Assembly (NCBI GenBank): GCA_018398815.1 | Contig: CM031618.1 | Location: 56,388,010 to 56,452,009, forward strand | DNA from: Conus ventricosus | Lineage: Eukaryota; Mollusca; Gastropoda; Neogastropoda; Conidae | Direction of reading: 5' to 3' | Length of the DNA: 64,000 nt | Shown: positions 10,119 through 20,525 of the stretch, piece after piece | Numbering within the stretch: position 1 is the stretch's first letter | Layout: every line of letters begins with the position of its first letter | Notes under the pieces: model-generated | What the model was told of the DNA's origin: nothing | Database searches by the model: none | Seen by the model: the letters and a program-made list of their open reading frames with translations, nothing else | Program-made: the position numbers and the translations under genes

Positions 10119-10370
10119 ATGCTTGCTACAGAAACCAACACTGCAGAAATTTCAAAGGATCTACGGAAACGATCCGGAGGAGAGTATATGAAGCGGACCA
10201 GCCAAACCTTCTGTCAAGAAGAAGCTGACCCGCTGATGAAACTTCTCTCCTCCAAGACCGCCTCACGGATTGGAGTATGGAATATACGAACAATGTACGA
10301 AACTGGAAGAGCAGCTCAGGTTGCTAGAGAGATGGACAATTACAGGCTGGAGATACTCGGACTGAGTGAG
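10119..10370 (+). pseudogene. RTE/CFDP2-type endonuclease N-terminus
   Basis: Opens at an ATG and runs through WNIRTMYETGR (Asn motif) and LGLSEVRW (catalytic Glu). After 10380 the sequence departs abruptly from the family pattern: the next expected stretch is replaced by C- and G-stretched sequence. The reading frame stays open to 10589 but with unrelated content. Confidence 0.8.
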
Positions 10371-10389
10371 GTGAGATGGAGGGTAAATC

Positions 10390-12400
10390 GGGAAAGTCCC
10401 TTAGCATCGGGGCCCCCAAACTGCTGTTTTAGGCCCCCGGATGAGGGGTGTGGCTTGAAACGGAAATGGATTTGGATTCATGTTGCCCCAAGAAGCAAGC
10501 AAGACCCTGGGGAAAAGGGGAAAACCGGTCAACGAATAAATTTTCTAACAGCTAGATTTTCTAAAAAGTTTCAAAAGGGTTTTAGATAGTACAGGTTACC
10601 CCCAAAAAACCCCTTTGGGGCCTTAAAGGAAGGCCCCAAAAAGGGAATTTTCCCACAACTACAAGTTTGAAATGGAAAAGTTCCCCAGAAGGGGATTTTA
10701 ATCATAGGGGATGGTAGTATGAATGCCAAATTTTGGCGGTGCCCAATAGGGGAGAGAACTGTAAAGGGGAACGAAGGAGGGGTACAATCAAGGGGAAAAC
10801 GGAAAATTTTTTTACTAACTTTTTGTAAAATGAACGCTCATCATGGAGGAACAGTTTTCCCACCCGAAAAGGAAACAAGTGACATGGAGATCCCGGGACC
10901 TGAGCCTAAAAAACCAAATAGCCCATTTCCCGTTTAAAGGAGGATGGAGCGGCCCTACGACAAAAAGGATGCAGGGGTGAAGTTGTGGGATCAGAAAAAT
11001 TACTTTGGGGGGGCAAGCTGAAGTTCAGTTTGCCAGGAAAAAAAAGATAAGGTAAACCCAGAGGCACCCAGTTTTGACCCCAAAAAAGCTGAAGTAGAAG
11101 GAAAAAAATGGGGGGGAGTTTGTCATCCCCCCTGAACAAAGTTCCAGGCCCTCGCAGACTGGAGGTTGGTTGCGGGGAAAAAAAAAGGGGAAAGAGCAAA
11201 GTGGGAGTGCCTTCGATGAAGCCAGTCAAAAAGGGTGTGGATACGGAAAATGACACCCAAAAAACCATGGATCTCGGAAAAAAACATCAAGAATAAAAGA
11301 GAGAGGGGAGACCAAAAGAGAGAGATCCCAGCCAGAAAAAAGGCCAGAAAAAAAGGGTCTTCAACAGGAGTACAGAAAAACGAGAAAGGGAAGTGAAGAG
11401 AGTGCCAAAAAGGAAAAGGGGAGCCCTTGTAGAAAAGGGCTGGCCATCAAACCCCAGGAAGAGCGGAGAAGAATTTAAAATTTAAGAAACCCCCCCCCCC
11501 CCCCCTTAAAAACCATCACTAAGCAGCTGGGCGGTAGGAAAAAACCCAAAACCCAACCGGGGCCCGTGAAAAAGGGAAAAATGGAGCTCCCTTTAGCAAA
11601 CCAACGGCAGCTGGGGTTTGGGGGGAAAACCCCTTTTGCGAGCTATCAGTGGGGCGCCCGTCAAAACCCACCACTTTTCGAGGGAAAGGGGAAGACCCGG
11701 ATGTGAAACCCAGGGCCAAACAGCAAAGAAGAAATGATTCAAGCAATCAAAAAAGGAAAAAGAACAGGAAAGCCCCAGGCTGACCCCATCACCCCCGGAA
11801 GTGCTCCGGGCAAAAAGCGAGGTCGCGGGACATCCTGTGGGGCTTATTTCAAGAGGGCCCGGGAAAAAGGGAAAAAGTTTCCGAAAGAGTGCCCAAAAAG
11901 GGCCCCCATTCAAAATACCCCAAGAAGGGGGATCTCGCGAGTTTTAAGAATGGGGAGGGATCAGTGCGTCCCACCCAAACAAGGGTCTTCACGAGAACAA
12001 ACCCAGGGGAGGATCCGGGGGAGTGAGACGAAAAGCTGAGGACGAAAAAGAGGATTTCGAGCAGGAAGATTTGTGCGATCAAATAGCCACGCTCCGATCA
12101 TCATCGAGCGTCTCTTTCGTGGCAGTTTTACCAAAATTTCCTTAAAAGGGGGGAAAAAAATTTTAAATTGAAATTTCAAAAAAAAAAGCCTTTCGGACAC
12201 AGGGGGGAACAGAGGGGTAACCCTTGGAACAATCTTTTTTAGGACCCCTTGATCCCCGAAAGGGTGCGTTTGGGGGGGCATCCCGGGCGGAAAATTTTAA
12301 AAAAACACCTCGAAAATGAAGGGGTGAAATTGCCACGGGCTGCCCGGACAACCAGAGGCCAACGGAGAACCCAGAAAAAACAAAGTGAAGTGATCGAACA
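10390..12400. other. Low-quality sequence patch (stretched homopolymers)
   Basis: Seen: dense short runs of A, G and C (AAAAAAGGG, GGGGCCCCC, a C-run at 11490-11505), loss of coding frames, and patches of the RTE-type endonuclease that show through. Composition and texture differ sharply from both sides (before 10380, after 12400). The same texture recurs at 40740-42180, where a clean homologue exists for comparison. Inference: base-calling or consensus error rather than biology. Do not read ORFs here as genes. Confidence 0.65.
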
Positions 12401-12401
12401 T

Positions 12402-12473
12402 CCTAAGCCAGCCGACCAGCAAACGGCCACATCAGGGGCTGACAACCACGTTAACAAATCAACTCACCAGTCA

Positions 12474-12505
<32 letters not shown>

Positions 12506-12967
12506 CCAACCCAACTTTCACACATCTCGTTAAATGACCTCGTCTACAAACGCACCAGAAACTTTGTTAAAAAATCTTTCGGCCGTAAAATCTTAAATCA
12601 GATGAAAAAATGTTAATCTCTCTCAAAAACTCAAGGATCACGTCAGGCGGGACATCCCTGAACAGGATCTTCATGGACTCATCTGTAAAATGTTTGTGTC
12701 GCACATCGTGCAAGTCCCAACACTCTAAAAGAACATGTTTCACTGTGAGTGGCGCATGACATGGAATGCACCACGGAGCTTCTTCACTCTTTAAAAGGTA
12801 AGAATGGGTAAAATACGAATGGCTGGTGTGCAGCCGGCACAGAACCGTTTCCTCTTTACGACCTCCCGACGTAGATGGGAGGAACTCCTTAAGGTTTGGA
12901 CGGATCTGAAAGAGTTTGTTATTCGTCTGTGTGTTCCAATCCTCCTGCCAGAGGTCTCTCACATAAT
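12402..12967 (-). mobile_element. I-type LINE, 3' fragment (copy 2)
   Basis: About 565 bp matching the 3' end of copy 1: a degraded 3' terminus (TAAGCCAGCCGACC), an A-run at 12480-12506 and then the ORF2 C-terminal domain on the minus strand (12567-12967; CIPCHAPLTVKHVLLEC intact). The sequence switches from LINE to RTE-type LINE after CACATAATCG at about 12967. No convincing target duplication is visible, perhaps because of sequence errors on the left side. Confidence 0.85.
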
Positions 12968-13132
12968 CGAAAGAGAAAGCGAGGCCGCCCAGTGACAACT
13001 TGGTGTAGGACGCTGAACAGCGAGCTGAGTTCCATCAAGCTGTCCTGGGGTGAGGCAAAGCGGGCAGCCCAAGACCGCACACGTTGGAAATCTGCAGTGA
13101 AGGCCCTATGCTCCCGATGGAGCGAAGAGGAT
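12968..13132 (+). pseudogene. RTE/CFDP2-type ORF2 C-terminal tail
   Basis: GKRKRGRP-like motif (here RKRKRGRPVTTW) followed by SWGEAKRAAQDRTRWKSAVK and a stop after EED at 13135. This tail closes ORF2 of this LINE family. Same strand as the 10119 endonuclease, so both ends belong to one interrupted element. Confidence 0.8.
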
Positions 13133-13150
13133 TAAAGTAAAGTAAGAAGT

Positions 13151-14192
13151 AAAATGATTTTCTCCTGTATGCACTACAACTTGGAGTAGTGCGTTATGCA
13201 ACGCAGCAAAGGCATTTTAGGTCAATCTGCAACAACTTTAGTCAATGAAACTGAACTTTCCTCAACTTTTCAGAACTTTCTGAATAGGTGAACAACTTCC
13301 ACTATTATTAGTTCCAACTGAGAACTTTTTTTTTTCAGGAACCAACAAGAATAAAACAGTATGCCCATAAGATCATGTGATTAGGCAAAAAGTGATAAGC
13401 ACCTAAGGTAAGCCTCATGAAATTCTGCTTTTCATAATCTAAACATACCACTCAGCTATGGCTTGCGGGTGATAATCTAGAAAACTGACCAGTGGCAAGT
13501 GATCTATCAAACATGACTAATTCAGACAATTCAAATACTGAGTAGCCGTATCACACTGAAGGATATATGTTTTGCACCAGTGCATGTGCGGTCTGCCTAA
13601 ACAGTGTTGTCAGAGATCCACGAATTTTCAACGTTTGTCTCTTGTTTAACACTTAGCTTCTGTCTGTGATAATCATTGTCTGGCGACTGGAATATGGTCA
13701 AGCAACAGCACATCTTAATACTTTCAGAAATGACTCCTTTTGTAGAAATTCTGTTGAATACAGCCAAAACGATGATCAAAGAGCACAGATATCAAGTTCT
13801 GCAGTAAAAATCCTGACTTCAGAATTTTGCAAACACCTCCCAACACTGATTACCCTTCATGGTCACGCAACAACCATGTTTCAGGACAAGTCCAAGACAA
13901 ATGAAAACCTTTAACAATTTTTGATACACGCATGCTGAAACACAACTTCAAGGTAGATCTATGTTTTATCCTGATCTTTAAAGGAACACATAATCATGGC
14001 CAAAAAATCTCAGGGGTTCCAATCAAAATAACTGCCCACAACGGTTGGGTATCCGTCTAGACGGGACATGTGAATAGTTTCTGGGAAAGGGATTTCTGTT
14101 TGGGAAAAACGATGTGTGTTTATTCTAGAGATTCTGGGAACAAGTGAATATCACCAGATGCCCTTATCACTGGAACAATCTTTGAAGATGAA
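13151..14192. other. Unassigned DNA with an old repeat
   Basis: No coding signal. 13440-13850 shares scattered blocks with 49190-49610 (GTGATAATC-AG, CCTGACT, a TCATTG run) in the same order, suggesting an old dispersed repeat. This was judged by eye only. Confidence 0.35.
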
Positions 14193-14204
14193 GTCCATGA
14201 AGTC

Positions 14205-14230
14205 TCTCTCTCTTTCTCTCTCTCCCCCTC

Positions 14231-14262
<32 letters not shown>

Positions 14263-14392
14263 TGAGAGAGAGGAGAGAGAGAGAGAGAGAGAGGAGAGAG
14301 AGTGTGCGTGTGTGTGTGTGTGTGTGTGTGGTGTGTGTGTTTGCGCGCGCGCGCGCGCGAGAGAGAGCGCCTGTACAGAAATACGTGAATGG

Positions 14393-14423
<31 letters not shown>

Positions 14424-14430
14424 TGGGGGG
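14205..14430. repeat. Compound microsatellite CT/GA/GT/GC/GA plus G29
   Basis: Consecutive runs of CT, GA, GT, GC and GA end in a pure G-run (14395-14423) with GTGGGGGG after it. The counterpart in block B is at 19010-19255. Such tracts can form Z-DNA (GC/GT) and quadruplexes (G), and are slippage-prone. Confidence 0.9.
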
Positions 14431-14710
14431 TCAAGGTAGAATTGCTGGCCTTGGTCTGATTACACACGAACAGGAAGACCCAGAGTCCCTAGCTAGGGTC
14501 CAACAGAACATAACGCAAATGTTTCCCACTGAAACTGTGGATCGGACCAACAGAAAGTACTGCATGCAGTTTAAGTGCGATAGAGCCTCCTTTAGGCGGT
14601 TGTCCAGGAAGCATTGCATGCGTACAAACCATATCTTTTAAGTTCTCGAGCATGTATTAGTATCTGTTGTAAGAATATGAAACCTTTCCTTACGCCCCCC
14701 TCATGCCCCT

Positions 14711-14738
14711 CCCCCCCCCCCCCCCACCCCCCCCCCAA
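14711..14738. repeat. Long C-run
   Basis: Nearly pure C with one A. The counterpart in block B, 19551-19593, is a pure C-run of 43 bases. Together with the G-run 300 bp upstream it forms a G-run/C-run pair on one strand that could base-pair. Confidence 0.9.
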
Positions 14739-14762
14739 TTTATCCAGATTGTGTAATACTGA

Positions 14763-15470
14763 CAGGGCTTCTGCTGGGGTGAAAATCTTTCCGGTTCCAG
14801 GGACCCCTTCATCAGATTTTTAAGGGGTCCCAGGCTAACTTAAGGGGTCCCTACACCACAATAAAAACACAAAATATACGTTAAAAATTGCATCCCTGCA
14901 TACGCACTGCAATTGTCACAGACACATCGTCACAATAAAAACAACAAAATAACATCAAAAATTGTATCCGTTCTCGATCTTGCTCCTCTGCTATGCTTTT
15001 TTCGCTTTTGCAACGATAATTTCGTTAACCACGCTTCTCGAGACATGTTGGAAACAAAGGCTTCGCGGAAATGCCTCTCTCCTGCCGGAAAATGAAAAGC
15101 GTCATCGTGACACACATGGCTCAAAGTAGGAAAAATTTCGGTCAACTGAAAACAATGCTGTGGCCTAGCGTTAAGCTTAGTCAGTCAGCCTCAGCAGACG
15201 ACAAAAGTGACCGACGTATGTTGTTAGGAGGCTGCCCTACTCGCTTTGTTACTGTTGAAACTTGAAAAGGGATGGGTTCGGTCGAAGTGTAGCAGACCTA
15301 CGATGTTACGGCACCCAACTTACGATGTTGAAGGCAGTCTTTTCTCACTTTATGTCTGACTTCACCAAAATTTAAAGGGGTCCCTGGGGACCCCTTACAT
15401 GGACACCCAGTGCGTCCCGTAGATTTTAATGCGTACTGTACGCAAATTTTTGCGTTTTCCAGAAGCCCTG
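14763..15470. mobile_element. hAT-like MITE, TIR CAGGGCTTCTG (copy 1)
   Basis: Seen: begins CAGGGCTTCTG and ends CAGAAGCCCTG, perfect 11-bp inverted ends, about 708 bp. Internal hallmarks are repeated AAGGGGTCCC/GGGGACCCCTT palindromic blocks near both ends and GTGCGTCCCG plus GCGTACTGTACGC just inside the right end. A 64-codon open frame (15071-15265) is shared with 52660-52854. Known: CAG...CTG ends are typical of hAT elements. The right flank is ACTGTTTAAT; a clear target duplication is not seen. Other copies are at 19620-20357 and 52365-53060. Confidence 0.8.
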
Positions 15471-15596
15471 ACTGTTTAATACAGATTCAATGTACAGTGG
15501 TCTCATACAATTTTAACTAGTCACTGACAGGGAAAATAAATTTGCTCTGATTATGTCTTTTACCTTATCAACACTTTTGTGTGTAGACCATCAAAA

Positions 15597-15635
15597 TGTG
15601 TGTGTGTGTGTGTGTGTGTGTTGTGTGTGTGTGTG
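15597..15635. repeat. GT microsatellite abutting a MITE
   Basis: A run of GT with one TTG break, directly followed by CAGGGCTCCC of the next MITE. Counterparts: 20487-20525 and 54659-54727. In each case the hAT-type end starts immediately after the GT run. Confidence 0.9.
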
Positions 15636-15820
15636 CAGGGCTCCCAATGACGCACATATGTGCGTCTATGACGCACTATGAGCGAAAAGGACGCACACTT
15701 TATGTCTGACTTCACCAAAATTTGAAGGGGTCCCTGGGGACCCCTTACACGGACACCCAGTGAGTCCCGTAGAGTTTTAATGCGTACTGTACGCAATTTT
15801 TTGCGTTTTCAGAAGCCCTG
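15636..15820. mobile_element. Short hAT-like MITE (185 bp), CAGGGCTCCC...AGAAGCCCTG
   Basis: The left 60 bp equal the left end of the transposon relic at 54728 (CAGGGCTCCCAATGACGCAC and repeats of TGACGCAC/GTGCGTC). The right 125 bp equal the right end of the 708-bp MITE (GGGGTCCCTGGGGACCCCTT, GCGTACTGTACGC). So it is a chimera or minimal derivative combining ends of two related elements. The block B copy is at 20526-20710. Confidence 0.75.
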
Positions 15821-17257
15821 ACTGATAATCAATAAGACAAACTGAAACAGCAGCTACTACACAGAGCCTACATGCTGATCAGCATTATGTGTGAATGTGG
15901 CCATCTATATAACTGTGTATACGAGTAAATATCTTTTTACTTGCTTGAACATGTATGTAGTTGAAAGTTGCATGATTGGGAATGCTTGGATTTTCTTTCT
16001 TTTTTTTCTTCTTACTTAACCCAGGCTCTTTGATAATTAACTATGAACCTCTGTTAGTGTTTACAGACTGAGAAGTCAGCAGGTATGAGGTTGGACCCCC
16101 TGAAGTTTACAGAATATCTCTGAAAGCACATGCAAACATCTACTCATATGGCTGGGCGCACATGTTTACAGAGCATATGAAAATGAGCAACAGACTAAAA
16201 ACAATTTCATGCTGTGTCTGACGGAATAAATAATGTGTAATGAAACTGGCACAGGGCATGGTTGAAGACTATGTTCAAGTGGCCTGCAAAACTTTGGTAC
16301 CAAAACCAATATAACTCTACACAAAACATTTTGAAATAAACAGAAAGAGCCAAAATATGTCAACACTGCTGTTAAACAGAACCCCAAAACGGACTGTTCT
16401 GATATTTTGATATCCACAAGTGCTCTCAGGCAGTTTGAATGCACTGTCAGTCAACTCACACTATTGTCAGACTCAATGCATCAGTCAATAAATGATATAC
16501 CTAACAGCATTATGTGGTTATTTTTCAAAACCATTTCTATACAAAGTAATTTGCCCAGGACCGCATGCTGATCTGTTTGTAGTAAACCTGCATCATTTAC
16601 ACCACTGTGATTTACCAAGATCTACACGTTCACATCTGCATGTTGCAAATCTGGACTCGGTGACTTTTCATTTATTGTCAGTGTCTAGGACCCACTGTAC
16701 TTTGTCAGGCATGGTACTGGAGTAAAATCATTTTTCCCTGAAAATTTTGGGTGGTCAGGGGCATTGCCCTCTGAAGATGAAGTTCTTTCAGCAATTCTAG
16801 CCTGTAAAAAAAAAGCCTCTCCCAACTAATTTCAGTTCTTCACACTAAGCTGTTTCTGCCATAAAATAAGCTCTCCTTGAATCACTTTGTCAGTCATTCC
16901 TTCAACCAAAAGGAGGTTTTAAGCCCAAGTAATCGCATAGCAAAAATATGTACATATCTACACTGCTTTAAGTGGCATACATTAACTCAGCTTTTCTAAG
17001 CACAACGAAAAAATTTCATTTTCGTGGCTCATATTCAGCCAATCCCATCGCCATTTGTTTGCCACACCAGCATGAATATCTTCGTCAGAAAATTTCGCGG
17101 AACTATGTCTATTCGCTTTGGCATTTTTATTTTTTCTTTCTTTTTCTTTGCTCTTGTTCAAATTCGATCATGTCAACCCAGAGTGGAAAGCAGTGGCGCA
17201 TGTCTCGAAAGCGCATGCGCGGAAGTAGTCCACTCAATGCTACTTTTAACGGGACGG
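15821..17257. other. Unassigned DNA within block A
   Basis: About 1.4 kb of AT-rich DNA without coding signal on either strand, matched in block B at 20711-22190. No TE ends, RNA gene or repeat were recognised. It may be the original single-copy DNA of the locus. Confidence 0.5.
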
Positions 17258-17336
17258 TAAGATAAGATAATGTTGCTTATATATAATATAGCCCAGCCGA
17301 CCGCAAAGGGCCACATCAGGGCTGTCACCACGTTAA

Positions 17337-17991
17337 CCCTCTTGACAGGCGAGAACCCGCTAGCGCCAACCGGAATCACACGGCCAAAACGCTGAGCAAC
17401 TGCCAGCGCCCGGTAAAACACGTGGCAACAATGGGCGCCGCCATATTTCTCGTAGAAAAAGGAAGTCTCGCGAGAACGTGACTTCCTTCTTCTGTGGCCA
17501 TTTACTTCCGTTTGCAAAAAAAACGCGAGTCGATACGTGCCGTAGTTCTCGAGTTACGAATTTTTTAAGTTTTGTGGTCGAAAGCTGTTTTTCGCCATCG
17601 CTAACTTGATTTCTGCCGTTCTATAACGAGATTTTAGTGATGAAGATACTGTGATTTGTAGGATTTACGGCATAAGACTTAGTGAAAGTGCTGGGTATTG
17701 AAGCTTAGAGTGACCTAGATTTCGACTGGGATGATGTTCCAGGTATGATCGGAAGAACGTTCTGAAGATTTTTTTCTTTCCGAGTAAATGGCTCATATGA
17801 TATTCTTCAAACTTATGATATAGCAACATATATATTCATAGGAATTTTTAAAATTATTTTCATTTCACTATTCCTTTCCTCTCTTTTAAATAATTTTTAA
17901 ATTGGGTAACCATGTTCAAATTACGGAGTTACTTACCTTGCCGATGGGTTTTCGGCGTAACTAAGCTCAGGTAAGGGCATACTAAAGACGG
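17337..17991. mobile_element. TTAA-flanked piggyBac-like element, block A
   Basis: Seen: the LINE sequence CACG-TTAA-AATC is split exactly at TTAA, with TTAA on both sides (17333-17336 and 17992-17995). Ends: CCCTCTTGACAGGC on the left; CCGTCTTTAG on the right when reversed (weak inverted ends). The first 250 bp are GC-rich with promoter motifs. A remnant reading, YNENFSDEDTVIC-like, appears near 17620-17660 (clearer in block B at 22575-22620), an acidic N-terminus such as piggyBac transposases have. Known: TTAA duplication is the signature of piggyBac (and Kolobok) elements. Internally deleted, non-autonomous. Confidence 0.75.
17430..17515. promoter_or_regulatory. Promoter-like motif cluster in the TTAA element
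   Basis: Seen: GCCGCCATATTT (17437-17448; a perfect YY1-type site), TCTCGCGAGA (17466-17475; the BANP/Kaiso-type core promoter palindrome) and ACTTCC/ACTTCCG (ETS-type) at about 17480 and 17508. Known: these motifs mark CpG-island housekeeping promoters. Inference: this is the transposon's own promoter. In block B (22385-22470) the palindrome is interrupted by an extra base. Confidence 0.55.
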
Positions 17992-19549
17992 TTAAAATCA
18001 ACTCACCAGTCTTTTTTTTTTTTTTAAACACCTTTCACACATCTCTTTAAATGACATCGTCTAGAACGTACCAGAAAACTTTGTTAAAAATCGTTCTTCC
18101 GTAAAATCTTAAATCAGATGAAAAATGTTGATCTCTCTCAAAAACTCAAGGATCTTCATGGACTCCGCTGTAAATGTTTGTGTCTCACATCGTGCAAATC
18201 CCAAACACTCTAAAAGAACATGTTTCATTGTGAGTGGCGCATGACATGGAATGCACCACGGAGCTTCTTCACTCTTTAAAAGGTAAGAATGGGTAAAAAT
18301 ACGAATGGCCGATGTGCAGCCGGCACAGAACCGTTTCCTCTTTACGACCTCCCGACGTAGATGGGAGGAAGTCCTTAAGGTTTTGGACGGATCTGAAGAG
18401 TTTGTTATTCGTCTGTGTGTTCCAATCCTCCTGCCAGAGGTCTCTCACATAATCGTTAATTTTGGGTTTCACATCTGAGAGGGGATATAAATGTTGGACA
18501 GTTTCTCTCTTGTGGCGTTCTTGGCTAAACGATCAACCACTTCGTTCCCGCCGATGCCAACATGACCAGGAACCAAGCTGAAGCAAGAGTATGTTGTAAC
18601 CGTCCGCTTTCAACGTGCTAAAAAGTTCAAAGAATGTAAAAGTTCTGGATGCTGAAGGTTGCGGCCATGCTATGGCCTCCAAAGCTGACAGCGAATCCGA
18701 CAGAACCAGAAAGTCGCTCTTCGAAGATTGTGAGATTATCTTCAAAAGCCAGAACCAGAGCAGTAAGTTCAGCGGAAATAGACAGAAGCATCTGAATGTA
18801 TATGTTCCAACAGTATCTGAGAAGGAGCCCCAGGGCAGTAGGCTGCACGGCCACTCCCTCTTCAGACTTGGAACCGTCAGTGAAACTTTTTGATAGGATG
18901 GGAATTTGGAACAGAGGTCAGCATACAATGCCCTTGTACGCCAGAGAGCTGGAGTCTTTGCGAAAGCTGCAGATCAAAACGAACTCTGGGTGAAAAGGTC
19001 CATGAAGTCTTTCTCTCTTTTCTCTCTTCTCCCCCCTCTTGTGTGTGAGAGAGAGGAGAGAGAGGTGAGAGAGAGAGAGACGAGAGAGGAGACGAGAGAG
19101 CGAGAGAGGAGAGAGAGTGTGCGGTGTGTGTGTGTGTGTGTGCCTGTGTGTGTGTGTTGCGCGCGGCGCGCGCGAGGAGAGAGAGCGCCCCTGACAGAAC
19201 ATACGTGATGGTTGGTGTGGGGGGGCCGGGGGTGGCGGGGGGGGGGCGTCCAGGGGGCAGGGAGACAAGTAACTGTAGACTCTGGCTGGCCTCATGGTTG
19301 CTTAACACACTGCACAGGAAGACCCTGAGTCTTCCTAGCTAGGGTTTTCCCACATGAACAATTTAACAGCAAAATGGTTTCTCAACTGAACAGTGATCAG
19401 ACAAAACAGAAAGTACTGCATGCAGTTTAAGTGGCTGATAGAGCCATCCTTTAGTGCGGGTTTGTCCAGGAAGCATTCATGCGTAACACCCTATCTTTCA
19501 AGTTCTCGAGCATGTTTAGTATCTTGATTTTATGAATATGAACCTTTCT

Positions 19550-19596
<47 letters not shown>

Positions 19597-19619
19597 TTCC
19601 CCAGTTTGTGTATTACTGA

Positions 19620-20357
19620 CAGGCTTCTGCTGGGCGTGGAAAATCTTTTCCGGTTCCAGGGACCCTTCATCAGATTTTTATGGGTCCAGGCTAAACATTA
19701 AGGGGGTCCCTACACCACAATAAACAACAACATATACGTTAAAAAATTGCATCCCTGCATACGCACTGCAATTGTCACAGACATCGTCCCAATTACATCA
19801 ACAAAATAAACATCAAAAATTGTACTCCCGTCTCGATCTTTGCTCCTCTTGCTATGCTTTTTTTTTCGCCTTTTGCACGATAATGTCGTTAAAACCTCGC
19901 TTCTCGAGACATGTTGGAAACAAAGGCTTTCGCGGAAATGCCTCTTCTGCCGTCAGGGAAATGAAAAGCGTCATCGTGGCATCACATGGCTCCCTCCAAA
20001 GTAGGAAAATTCGGTCACTGACAAACCAAACAAATGCTGTGGCCCTAAGCGTAACGCATAGTCATTCAGCCTCAGCAGACGAAAAAGTGACCGACGTTTG
20101 TTTGTTAGGAAGGCTGCCCTAACACGCTTGTTACTGTTGAAACTTGAAAAGGGAATGGGTTTCGGCTCGAACGTTGTAGAGAACCTACGATGTTACGGCA
20201 CCACCTTACGATGTTGAAGGCAGTCTTTTCTCACTTTATGTCTGAACTTCACCAAAATTTAACTGGGTCCCTGGGGAACCCCTTACATGGACACCCAGTG
20301 CGTCCCGTAGAGTTTTAATGCGTACTGTACGCACTTTTTTGCGTTTTCAGACGCCTG
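19620..20357. mobile_element. hAT-like MITE, block B copy
   Basis: Matches 14763-15470 with indels. The left end CAGGCTTCTG has lost one G and the right end reads CAGACGCCTG, so both inverted ends are damaged. Confidence 0.75.
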
Positions 20358-20525
20358 ACTGTTTAATACAGATTCAATGTACAGTGGTCTCATACAATTT
20401 TCAATAGTCACTGCCCAGGGAAAATAAATTTGCTTGTTATGTACTTTTACCATTATCCCACACTTTTGTTGTAGGACCATCAAAATGTGTGTGTTGGGTG
20501 TGTGTGTGTGTGTGTTGTGTGTGTG

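Larger units (their letters stand above)
10000..13150 (+). mobile_element. CFDP2/RTE-type LINE, decayed, split by an I-type LINE
   Basis: Seen: the N-terminal endonuclease at 10119-10370 includes SRIGVWNIRTMYETGRAAQV and LEILGLSEVRW. A mid-endonuclease signature (GDGSMNAKF, then GGTVFPPEKE) lies at 10700-10880. A C-terminal tail, KRKRGRPVTTWCRTLNSELS through AKRAAQDRTRWKSAVKALC, lies at 12968-13132. The 3' end is ATTAAAGTAAAGTAAG. Known: this is the pattern of the endonuclease/RT often annotated as craniofacial development protein 2-like in invertebrates. RT motifs between are unreadable because 10390-12400 is badly degraded or mis-called. A minus-strand I-type LINE fragment (12402-12967) sits just before the C-terminal tail. 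Confidence 0.75.
14193..18997. repeat. Tandem block A (4.8 kb)
   Basis: Colinear with 18998-24015 from the CT/GA/GT/GC microsatellite through hAT-like MITEs, single-copy-looking DNA, the I-type LINE 3' end and the TTAA element. The junction to block B lies inside the LINE, where LINE sequence GGTCCATGGAGG meets GTCCATGAAGTCT, sharing GTCCATG. Block A is the cleaner version. Confidence 0.85.
17258..18997 (-). mobile_element. I-type LINE, 3' part in block A (copy 3)
   Basis: The 3' tail of TAAGA units and the conserved terminus (17258-17336) are separated from the rest (17992-18997) by a 655-bp TTAA element. ORF2 C-terminal pieces can be read at 18269-18472 and 18533-18928 on the minus strand with frameshifts. 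The LINE ends at the block junction, not at a normal 5' truncation point. Confidence 0.85.

Noticed and set aside
10906..12351. Several ORFs of 60-120 codons in the low-quality patch
   Set aside because: Stop-poor because of A/G/C run stretching; no family resemblance apart from endonuclease traces on the plus strand.
13440..13850. Long repeat pair with 49190-49610
   Set aside because: Same-order matches are scattered and short; kept only as a weak note because alignment by eye is not decisive.
14120..14467. Pro/His/Thr-rich and Arg/Glu repeat ORFs
   Set aside because: Translations of the compound microsatellite.
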